From positions 3,398,772 to 3,462,771 of the forward strand of contig CP007444.1 of NCBI GenBank assembly GCA_000632805.1: a stretch of DNA of 64,000 nt, read 5' to 3'. The position numbers and the translations under genes are program-made. The notes beneath the pieces are model-generated. The model was not told the origin of the DNA. It saw only the letters and a program-made list of their open reading frames with translations, and searched no databases. Below are positions 48,361 through 55,263 of the stretch, piece after piece; the stretch's first letter is position 1, and each line of letters begins with the position of its first letter. The stretch is from Dyella jiangningensis. Lineage in GTDB: Bacteria > Pseudomonadota > Gammaproteobacteria > Xanthomonadales > Rhodanobacteraceae.

Positions 48361-48587
48361 AATAGCGAACAGCGGTTTTTAGCTCTGCGATGCGATGTGC
48401 CGCTCCGCGGCACGAGCCTTCACCCAACCCCTGTGTGGCGGTGAGGGGTGGTCGACCAGGCCCCGCAGGGGTGCCCGACATGGATGTCGGGCACTTTTCG
48501 TCCGGACAGGAGCCCGGTCGAAAAGCCCGGCCGCCCCTCACGCACTGGCTGGGCGCAGCCCAGACAGCGCCACGCGGGGTGCCGTTC

Positions 48588-48628
48588 TCTTTGGTTACTT
48601 TCTCTTGGGCAAGCAGAGAAAGTGACCC
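48588..48628. repeat. Second intergenic inverted repeat, diverged copy
   Basis: TTGGTTACTTTCTCTTGGGC then AGCAGAGAAAGTGACCC, the same design as the copies at 11160 and 47804 but with changed bases and reversed order. Confidence 0.65.
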
Positions 48629-48782
48629 GGGCCGCGGCAGCGGCTCGGAAGCCCGCAGCAGGCGAGCCATCTCGCCGTATCGCTACAACCAGAAATCGAA
48701 TCTCTCGGTGACTCGCTTCGCTCGCCCTTTGGGCCGTTCTGCGGGCCGTTCCTACTCTGGGACGAATGAAGACCGACGGGCT

Positions 48783-48807
48783 ATCGCGCACTGTGTGCGC
48801 TCCTACA
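48783..48807 (-). repeat. 25-bp palindromic repeat overlapping the stop codon of the hybrid kinase gene
   Basis: Reverse copy with core GCGCACTGTGTGCGC. The TAG stop of the gene ending at 48803 is the TAG inside the repeat's TGTAGGAG end. Confidence 0.8.
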
Positions 48808-50380
48808 AAGTAGCGGGGCCTTCGGGGGCGGAGGCGCTGGCATCCAGGGCTTCGCGGACGGTGCGTAGCAATTTGAGTGTCGAGATGGGCTTGTCGACCT
48901 GGAACAGGTGCTCCATCACCGGCAGTTCGTCCATGTCGGGCGGCGCGTCCGGGCGCGCCAGCAGGATCACCGCGCGGCGATAGCCGTGCTCGAACAACGC
49001 CGCCAGTGTGCGCACGCCGGTGAACAGGTTCATGTCCGCATCCATCACGACGAGGTCGGGCACGCCTTGCGCCTCGATCCACTGCAGCGCCGCGGTACCG
49101 CTCTGGCTCGCATGCGCCTGGTAGCCCCACGAATCGAGCGTGTCGACCAGCAGCGACAGCTGTCCGGCTTCCTCCACCACCACCAGCACACGCTCCGCCT
49201 CGCCCTGCAGGTCGGCCTCTTCTTCCACCTCCGTTTCCTGGAGCATTTCCACCAGCGGAATGTAGAGATGGAAGCGCGTGCCCTGCCCGGGCTTGCTCTC
49301 CACGCGCATCACGCCGCCGTGCGCGGTGATGATGCGGCGGCAGGAAATCAAACCCAGGCCGGTGCCGCTCTCCTTGGTCGTGTAGAACGGTTCGAACATG
49401 TGCTGCATGGCCTCGTCGTCCATGCCGGTGCCGGTGTCGGCGACGGTGAGGCAAAGATAGTTGCCTTCGCGCGGCTCCTCTTCGGGTTTGAAGAATGACG
49501 TCGGCAGCGTGGTCACCGATGTGCGGATCTCCAGGCGGCCGCCGGAGGGCATGGCCTGGATCGCATTGAGGCTGAGGTTGAGCAGACACTGCTGGAGTTC
49601 GGTGTGGTTGCCATCGAACGTGAGTTCCGGATCGTCGGCCGCCAGGCCGAGCGTGACGCCGCGTGGCACGCTGCCTTGCAGCAGCAGGTTGAGCGCGTCG
49701 AGCAACGCACCCACGCGCACCTGTTCCGCACGGCGCGCGCCTCTTGCGAACGAGAGCATCGACTGCACCATGTCCAGGCCGCGCTTGCCGCAGTCGCGCA
49801 CGAGGCGTCCGAGTCGCGCGAGGCGCGGATCGTTCTGGTAATCCTGCAGGCTGTCGCCGGCCAGCAACAGCGGTTGCAGCAGGTTGCGCAGGTCGTGGCT
49901 GAGACCGCCCGCCAGCATCGCCAGGCTCTCGAAACGCTGCGCGCGGATCAGTTCGGTTTCGGCACGGCGGCGCGCGCGCTGCGCTTCGGCCTCACGCAGT
50001 GCGCGGCGCACCGCCGAAGCGAGGCGTGCGGGATTCTGCTTGAGGATGTAATCGGTCGCGCCGTTGCGCAGCGCTTCGATGGCGGCTTCCTCGCCCAGCG
50101 TGGCCGATACGAAGATGAAGGGAAGATCCTGGTCGCGCTCGCGCAGCAGGTCGAGCGCCCGCTCGCCCGAGAAGCCGGGCATGCTGAGATCGGACAGCAC
50201 GATGTGCGGGCGGAACGTGTCCAGCGCATCTACGTAGGCGCGCTCCTCGTCCACTAGGTGCACGTCGTATTCGATCGCATCGGCATCCAGTTCCGACAGC
50301 ACGAGCTCGGCATCGAGCTGGCTGTCCTCGATCTGCAGGATCCGTATCTTGGGCAGGGCCCTTTGTTGCCTTTCCGCCAT
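48803..50380 (-). CDS. Hybrid response regulator / histidine kinase (REC-HisKA-HATPase-REC)
   Basis: The product is about 525 residues with no membrane segment. An N-terminal receiver domain (RILQIEDSQLDAELV; phospho-aspartate in IVLSDLSMPGFSGE) is followed by a kinase dimerisation helix with AGGLSHDLRNLLQPLLLAGD, ATPase boxes (CLLNLSLNAIQAMPSGG, VADTGTGMD, SGTGLGLISCRRI), and a C-terminal receiver-like domain (VLVVVEEAGQLSLLV; aspartate in LVVMDADMN) whose first acidic residues are replaced by EE. It lies 43 bases after the single-domain regulator and is the last of a three-gene phosphorelay unit. An upstream ATG at 50413 is possible. Confidence 0.9.
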   Translation of the reverse strand: MAERQQRALPKIRILQIEDSQLDAELVLSELDADAIEYDVHLVDEERAYVDALDTFRPHIVLSDLSMPGFSGERALDLLRERDQDLPFIFVSATLGEEAAIEALRNGATDYILKQNPARLASAVRRALREAEAQRARRRAETELIRAQRFESLAMLAGGLSHDLRNLLQPLLLAGDSLQDYQNDPRLARLGRLVRDCGKRGLDMVQSMLSFARGARRAEQVRVGALLDALNLLLQGSVPRGVTLGLAADDPELTFDGNHTELQQCLLNLSLNAIQAMPSGGRLEIRTSVTTLPTSFFKPEEEPREGNYLCLTVADTGTGMDDEAMQHMFEPFYTTKESGTGLGLISCRRIITAHGGVMRVESKPGQGTRFHLYIPLVEMLQETEVEEEADLQGEAERVLVVVEEAGQLSLLVDTLDSWGYQAHASQSGTAALQWIEAQGVPDLVVMDADMNLFTGVRTLAALFEHGYRRAVILLARPDAPPDMDELPVMEHLFQVDKPISTLKLLRTVREALDASASAPEGPATL

Positions 50381-50422
50381 TCGCCACTCCGTCGTGGGCG
50401 TCCCGCCCCGCATCGACCCGGG

Positions 50423-50863
50423 TTATTCCGGTGCCTGGTTGAGCACGGCCCAGAATTGTCCCAGCGTGCGCACCGCCTCGAAGAACTGATCCACATCGAC
50501 GGGCTTGATCACGTACGCATTCGCGCCGATGTCCCAGCTGCGCGCCAGGTCGCTTTCCTCACGTGAGGAGGAAAGGATCACCACCGGCACGCGCCGAAAA
50601 CGATCATCCGAGCGCAACTGCGTGAGCACTTCCAGGCCGCCCATGCGCGGCATCTTGATGTCCAGCAGCACCACGGCGGGGTCGATCGGATCGCGTCCGG
50701 CCCATTCGCCGCGGCAATAAAGATAGTCCAGGCAATCCACGCCGTCTTCGAGGTGGACCACCGGATTGGCGAGGTTGGCGCCGGCCAGGGCATCCATGGC
50801 CATTTCGGCGTCCGCGAGGCTGTCCTCGACGAGAAGGATGGTTCGGATGTCGCGCTGATTCAT
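50423..50863 (-). CDS. Single-domain response regulator (Rcp1-like)
   Basis: The 146-residue product is one receiver domain: TILLVEDSLADAEMA with the acidic pocket, the phospho-aspartate in VVLLDIKMPRMGG, threonine/serine in VVILSSSREESD, and the lysine in NAYVIKPVD. The LDYLYCRGEWAGRDP insertion is typical of regulators paired with phytochrome-type kinases. It overlaps the kinase gene by 4 bases and has no output domain, so it likely shuttles phosphate between the membrane kinase and the hybrid protein. Confidence 0.93.
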   Translation of the reverse strand: MNQRDIRTILLVEDSLADAEMAMDALAGANLANPVVHLEDGVDCLDYLYCRGEWAGRDPIDPAVVLLDIKMPRMGGLEVLTQLRSDDRFRRVPVVILSSSREESDLARSWDIGANAYVIKPVDVDQFFEAVRTLGQFWAVLNQAPE

Positions 50864-52710
50864 AACCGCCTCTGCGCAAAGCTCTCTGCCAGATCGGACG
50901 AAGGCAGAGTGAAGTGGAAACGGGCGCCCACGCCGGGCTGCGCGTCAGCCCATACACGCCCACCGTGGCGCGTCACGATGCGTCGCACGTTGGCAAGGCC
51001 GATGCCGTTGCCGGGGAACTCCGAAGCGCGATGCAGACGCTGGAACACGCCGAACAGCTTGCCAGCATACTGCATGTCGAAGCCCGCGCCGTTATCGCTG
51101 ACGGTGAACTCGTAGCTGCCGTCGCGGTTGCGCTGCACGTCGACGTCGATGCGCGCCACTTCGCGCTTGCCGGTGTATTTCACCGCGTTGCCAAGCAGGT
51201 TCTGCCATACCGTGCGCAGCATGTTCTCATCGCCGATGACGATGGGCAGCGGCGCGATCGACCACACGATGTGCCGCCCGTGGGCATCGGTTTCCGCCAG
51301 CGCGCGCGCCTCGTCCACCAGCGATTGCATGTCCACGGGTTGCAGGCGCAGCGCGCCGCGGCCCAGGCGCGAGAACACCAGCAGGTCCTCGATCAGCAGC
51401 GCCATGCGGCGCGCGGCGTCATTGATCACTTCGATGTAATGACGCGTGCGCTCGTCCGCGGCATCGCCCAGGTGCTGCTGCAGCTTGCCGGCGAAACCGC
51501 TGATGTGGCGCAGCGGCGCGCGCAGGTCGTGCGATACCGAATAGCTGAAGGCCTCCAGCTCGCGATTCACGTCCGAGACCTGCTCGATCTTGCCTTCCAG
51601 CTGGCGGTTGAGTTCCTTCACCTGCTGCTCGACCAGCGCACGCGCGGTGACGTCGCTGAGGGTGAGCAGCAGCACGGGATCACCGCCATCGTCCTGCTCG
51701 AGGCGACGCGCGTTGATCACGACGTGGCGGTCCACGCCATCCACCGTGCGCTGGATGAGTTCGTAGTCCCATAGTTCGCGATCGAGCAGCAGCACGTCGT
51801 TGAGTCGCTGCAGCAGCGCGCTGTCGCTCCAGGCGCCGTCGCCGATCTCGGTCAACGGCATGGACTGGCGAAAATCCGGCGGCAATCCATACAGCTCGCC
51901 GAAGGCGGCGTTCACCAGCAACGTGCCCAAGCCGGCGTCGAGCAGCGCGATCGGCTCGCGCACCGCCTGCACGATGAGCTGCGAACGCTGCACGGCCTGC
52001 CCTTCGCGCTCTTCGGCGCGCAGGCGGCGGGTGATCTGCCGTTCGGAAACCACCACCACGATGGCCAGCAGCAGCACCTGCGCGATGGCAGTGATGCTCA
52101 GGGCGAGGCTGCTGTTGAACGATTCGCGCCTGGCCTCGTCGCGCCGTTCCAGCAGCGTGTTGTTTTCGTTGCGCACGACGCCATCGATCAGGTCGTCCAT
52201 CTTGAACAGCGTGCCGGAATCGCGCATGGCCTCGGCCGCGCCGCGATCATCGCCGCGCTCGTGCCGCAGGATGGCCTGCCCGGTGAGCGCCAGGCGCCCG
52301 TTGACCACGGATGTCAGCGAACCGATCAACGATTGCTGGTCGGGGTTGTCGCGCGTCATCTCGCGCAGCTGCGACAACAGGCCCGGCACTTCGTGGCTGG
52401 GCCGCTCGGCACGCATGCGTACCTGCGGGTCGGTATCGCCATTGATGAGGCGATAGATCGACGCTTCGCCATCGCGCGTGACATACGCGATGCGATAGGT
52501 CAGCGATTTCACCTCGGACGAGTGGGTGACGCGCTCGTTTGCCTCGATGGCTTCGCCGGCGCCGCTGCGGGTGACGATGTAGGGCAGCGCCACGATCACC
52601 AGCACGGCGGCCAGAAGGCCGCCGAGCCGCCAGCGCATGGCCATGCGGTCCTTCAAGACCGGCCTGAGCGTCGACGCCAGTTTCCAGGATGAGCGCAACA
52701 TGGTCGGCAT
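50860..52710 (-). CDS. Membrane sensor histidine kinase (CHASE3-like, PAS, HisKA, HATPase)
   Basis: The 616-residue product has two membrane helices (LGGLLAAVLVIVALPYIV near residue 30 and SITAIAQVLLLAIVVVV near 210) enclosing a helical CHASE3-like periplasmic sensor (SSEVKSLTYRIAYVTRDGEASIYRLINGD). A PAS domain, a coiled coil (VEQQVKELNRQLEGKIEQV) and a kinase core with SYSVSHDLRAPLRHISGFA, NLLGNAVKYTGKR and VSDNGAGFDMQYAGKLFG follow. It heads the three-gene phosphorelay. The input signal is unknown. Confidence 0.92.
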   Translation of the reverse strand: MPTMLRSSWKLASTLRPVLKDRMAMRWRLGGLLAAVLVIVALPYIVTRSGAGEAIEANERVTHSSEVKSLTYRIAYVTRDGEASIYRLINGDTDPQVRMRAERPSHEVPGLLSQLREMTRDNPDQQSLIGSLTSVVNGRLALTGQAILRHERGDDRGAAEAMRDSGTLFKMDDLIDGVVRNENNTLLERRDEARRESFNSSLALSITAIAQVLLLAIVVVVSERQITRRLRAEEREGQAVQRSQLIVQAVREPIALLDAGLGTLLVNAAFGELYGLPPDFRQSMPLTEIGDGAWSDSALLQRLNDVLLLDRELWDYELIQRTVDGVDRHVVINARRLEQDDGGDPVLLLTLSDVTARALVEQQVKELNRQLEGKIEQVSDVNRELEAFSYSVSHDLRAPLRHISGFAGKLQQHLGDAADERTRHYIEVINDAARRMALLIEDLLVFSRLGRGALRLQPVDMQSLVDEARALAETDAHGRHIVWSIAPLPIVIGDENMLRTVWQNLLGNAVKYTGKREVARIDVDVQRNRDGSYEFTVSDNGAGFDMQYAGKLFGVFQRLHRASEFPGNGIGLANVRRIVTRHGGRVWADAQPGVGARFHFTLPSSDLAESFAQRRL

Positions 52711-52785
52711 GTTTGCAGAATCGCCCGGATGATTACTACCGTCTCCGCAAGGTTTTTGCTACGTCTTTGGTAGGGTCTGTCCAGG

Positions 52786-55134
52786 TCAGCGCTGCCCGGC
52801 GGAGCTCATCGACGTCGGCCGCGCCTCGGGCTGGCTTCCCCACGCGCGATTGGGCTCGGCCTGCATGGTGAAGTGCAGCTCGCCGCCGGCCACGATTTCG
52901 CCATGGCGCAGGAACACCCGGTCCAGCGGTTTGCCATTGAGGGTCACACTGCCCACGTAGGGGTGCTTGTCGTCCAGCGGCGCCGCGCTCACGGTGAAGG
53001 TCTTGCCGTTGCTGAGGTGCAAGGTGGCGCGCTTCACGAACGGACGGCCGATGGCGTACTCGTCACTGGCCGGTGTCACCGGATAGAAGCCCAGCGCGGT
53101 GAAGATGTACCAGGCCGACATCTGGCCGAGATCGTCGTTGCCGGCCAGGCCGTCCGGCCGCGCGGCGTACTGGCTGTCCATGATCTGCTTGAGGCGCTTC
53201 TGGGTCTGCCAGGGCGCGCCGGCGTAGTCGTACAGGTAGGCCAAGTGATGGCTGGGTTCGTTGCCGTGCGCATACCAGCCGATCAGGCCGGTGATGTCTT
53301 CCACGTGCGCGAAGCGGGCCGGGTCCACCTTGGCGTCGAACACGCTGTCGAGCTTGGTCACGAAGGCCTGGTCGCCGCCCATGGCCTTCACCAGCGCCGC
53401 CACGTCCTGCGGCACGTACCAGGAGTACTGCCAGGCATTGCCTTCGGTGTAGTCGGTGCCGTAGCCGGCGGCATCCGGATCGAACGGCTCGCGGAACGCA
53501 CCGTCGGTCTTGCGTGCGCGCATGAAGCCGGTCTTGGGGTCGTAGGCGTTGCGCCAGTTGCCGGCGCGCTTGTCGAAGGTGGCCGCGATGTCCTGCTTGC
53601 CCATCGCCTTGGCCATCTGCGCCAGCGACCAGTCGTCGTAGGCGTATTCCAGCGTCTTGGAGGCGCCTTCGGGTTCCTTGTCGATCGGCACGTAGCCGAG
53701 CTTCATGTACTCGCCCAGGCCGCCATAAGGAGCGTAGGTGGCGCTGGCCACCATGGCCTTGAGGCCCGCTTCCGCATCGAAGCCGCGCACGCCCTTGATG
53801 TAGGCGTCGGCAATGACCGGCACGGCGTGGTAACCGATCATGCACCACGTCTCCAGGCCCTGGTACGCCCACACCGGCAGGATGCCGAACGGACTGGTTT
53901 CGCGGGCCGCGATCAGCGAGCGGATGAAGTCGGTGCTGCGCTCAGGCATCAGCAACACGACCAGCGGCTGCTGAGCGCGGTACACGTCCCACAGCGACCA
54001 GGTGGAGTGGAATTCGAACTTTCCGTTCTTGTCGACCGCCTCGTGCACGGCACCGTCGGGACCGCGGAACTGGCCGTTGACGTCCATGCTGAGCGTGGGC
54101 GACAGCAGCGCGTGGTACAGCGAGGTGTAGAAGCTGGTGCGGTCCTGCTTGGGCGCATCGATGTCGATCGAGGCGAGCGCCTTGTCCCAGTCGGCGCGTG
54201 CTTCGGCGCGGCGGGCATCGAAGTCCCAGCCCTTGCCTTCGGCATCGAGGTTGGCGACGGCGTTGGCTTCGCTCACCGGCGAGATCGCCACCTTCACGCC
54301 CAGCGGCTGCTTGAGCGTGCCGAAGTCGAACACGCCGACCAGCGCGCGACCGTTCAATGCATCGTGGTCTTCCGGCTGGTAGCCCGGGCCCTTGAAGCCC
54401 TTGTACGGCACGTCGGTCTCGCGGCTGTACAGCGTGCGCGAGGCCAGCGGCTGGGAGAAACGCATGGCGAAACACAACTCGCGACCCGGCGCCCAGCCGC
54501 GCGTGGTGCGGCAGCCGGTAACAGTGCCGTCGTCATGCACGCGCAGATGCGACCACAGCACCTTGCCCGGGTAGTCGTAGATGCTCGGACGCAGGTCGAG
54601 CAGCAGGTGCGCCGGCTTGCCGGCCGGGAAGGTGTAGCGATGCCAGCCGATGCGGCGCCCGGCTGTGAGTTCGGCGCGCACGTTGTAATCGCTGAGCGTC
54701 ACCGCGTAGTAACCGGCCTGCACCACTTCGCTGTCATGGCTGAAGCGCGAGCGGTAACCGCTGCCCGGCTTGGCCGCGTCGCCCGGCTCCAGCTTCACGT
54801 CGCCGGCGATGGGCATCACCAGCACGTCGCCCAGGTCCGAATGGCCCGAGCCGGAGAAATGCGTATGCGAGAAACCGAGCAGGCTGCTGTCGCCGTACTG
54901 GTAGCCGGCCGCCCATTTGTAGGCGTGCTTGAAGTCCGGCATGGCCGTGTCGGGCGAGAGCTGGATCATGCCGAAGGGCACCGTGGCGCCCGGGAAGGTA
55001 TGGCCATCGCCCCCCGTGCCGATGCGAGGGTCGACATCCACGGCGTGACCCGTCGTCGCCGCTGCCGCCAGGCCGGGCAACAGGGACAGGGCCAGCATGG
55101 CCGGAAGCCACGAACGGGACGGTAGACGAGCCAT
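52786..55134 (-). CDS. GH92 exo-alpha-mannosidase, exported
   Basis: The 782-residue product has a signal peptide (MLALSLLPGLAAA) and GH92 marks in order: VDPRIGTGGDGHTFPGATVPFGMIQLSPDT at the N-terminus, STWSLWDVYRAQQPL, PVWAYQGLETWCMIGYHAVPVIADA, YAHGNEPSHHLAYLY and GNDDLGQMSAWYIFTALGFYPV. GH92 enzymes are calcium-dependent inverting exo-mannosidases acting mainly on alpha-1,2 or alpha-1,3 links. It should act in the periplasm on glycans brought in by the neighbouring receptor. A palindromic operator-like site lies just upstream. Confidence 0.95.
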   Translation of the reverse strand: MARLPSRSWLPAMLALSLLPGLAAAATTGHAVDVDPRIGTGGDGHTFPGATVPFGMIQLSPDTAMPDFKHAYKWAAGYQYGDSSLLGFSHTHFSGSGHSDLGDVLVMPIAGDVKLEPGDAAKPGSGYRSRFSHDSEVVQAGYYAVTLSDYNVRAELTAGRRIGWHRYTFPAGKPAHLLLDLRPSIYDYPGKVLWSHLRVHDDGTVTGCRTTRGWAPGRELCFAMRFSQPLASRTLYSRETDVPYKGFKGPGYQPEDHDALNGRALVGVFDFGTLKQPLGVKVAISPVSEANAVANLDAEGKGWDFDARRAEARADWDKALASIDIDAPKQDRTSFYTSLYHALLSPTLSMDVNGQFRGPDGAVHEAVDKNGKFEFHSTWSLWDVYRAQQPLVVLLMPERSTDFIRSLIAARETSPFGILPVWAYQGLETWCMIGYHAVPVIADAYIKGVRGFDAEAGLKAMVASATYAPYGGLGEYMKLGYVPIDKEPEGASKTLEYAYDDWSLAQMAKAMGKQDIAATFDKRAGNWRNAYDPKTGFMRARKTDGAFREPFDPDAAGYGTDYTEGNAWQYSWYVPQDVAALVKAMGGDQAFVTKLDSVFDAKVDPARFAHVEDITGLIGWYAHGNEPSHHLAYLYDYAGAPWQTQKRLKQIMDSQYAARPDGLAGNDDLGQMSAWYIFTALGFYPVTPASDEYAIGRPFVKRATLHLSNGKTFTVSAAPLDDKHPYVGSVTLNGKPLDRVFLRHGEIVAGGELHFTMQAEPNRAWGSQPEARPTSMSSAGQR

Positions 55135-55153
55135 CGGATACCCCAGCGCCAGA

Positions 55154-55169
55154 TTTAGATCGTTTGAAA
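55154..55169. promoter_or_regulatory. Operator-like palindrome upstream of the GH92 gene
   Basis: TTTAGATCGTTTGAAA, inside a larger AGATTT...AAATCT inverted repeat (55151-55172), 20 bases before the GH92 start. It shares TTTAGATCG with the sites at 61406 and 61435. Confidence 0.55.
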
Positions 55170-55263
55170 TCTAGCAGCGTCCACGCCGTCGTGCACGCTG
55201 CAATGCGTGGGTTCCGTCACGGGGCGAGGGCGGGCTCCGAAGGGCCCGCCCTGCCCGCTTGCG

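Larger units (their letters stand above)
47626..48802. other. Gene-free, repeat-rich intergenic region
   Basis: About 1.2 kb with no convincing gene on either strand. It holds four of the 25-bp palindromic repeats plus one facing partner (47659, 48107, 48239/48336, 48783) and both remaining copies of the second inverted repeat (47804-47842, 48588-48628). A purine/pyrimidine-rich patch (CCCCCCTCTCCCCTCCGGGG) is at about 48030. Two near copies of GTGCTCGCGAGGGCG lie just before repeat copies near 48075 and 48206. Confidence 0.7.

Noticed and set aside
47626..48802. Possible CRISPR array
   Set aside because: The repeats are palindromic, irregularly spaced, in both orientations, and also found far away; there are no uniform spacers and no cas genes.
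52873..55125. Long open frame on the plus strand (about 750 codons)
   Set aside because: It lies antisense to the GH92 gene, whose conserved motifs cover the whole length. Its translation is rich in Arg, Val, His and Gly with no recognisable motif, a usual shadow effect at high GC.
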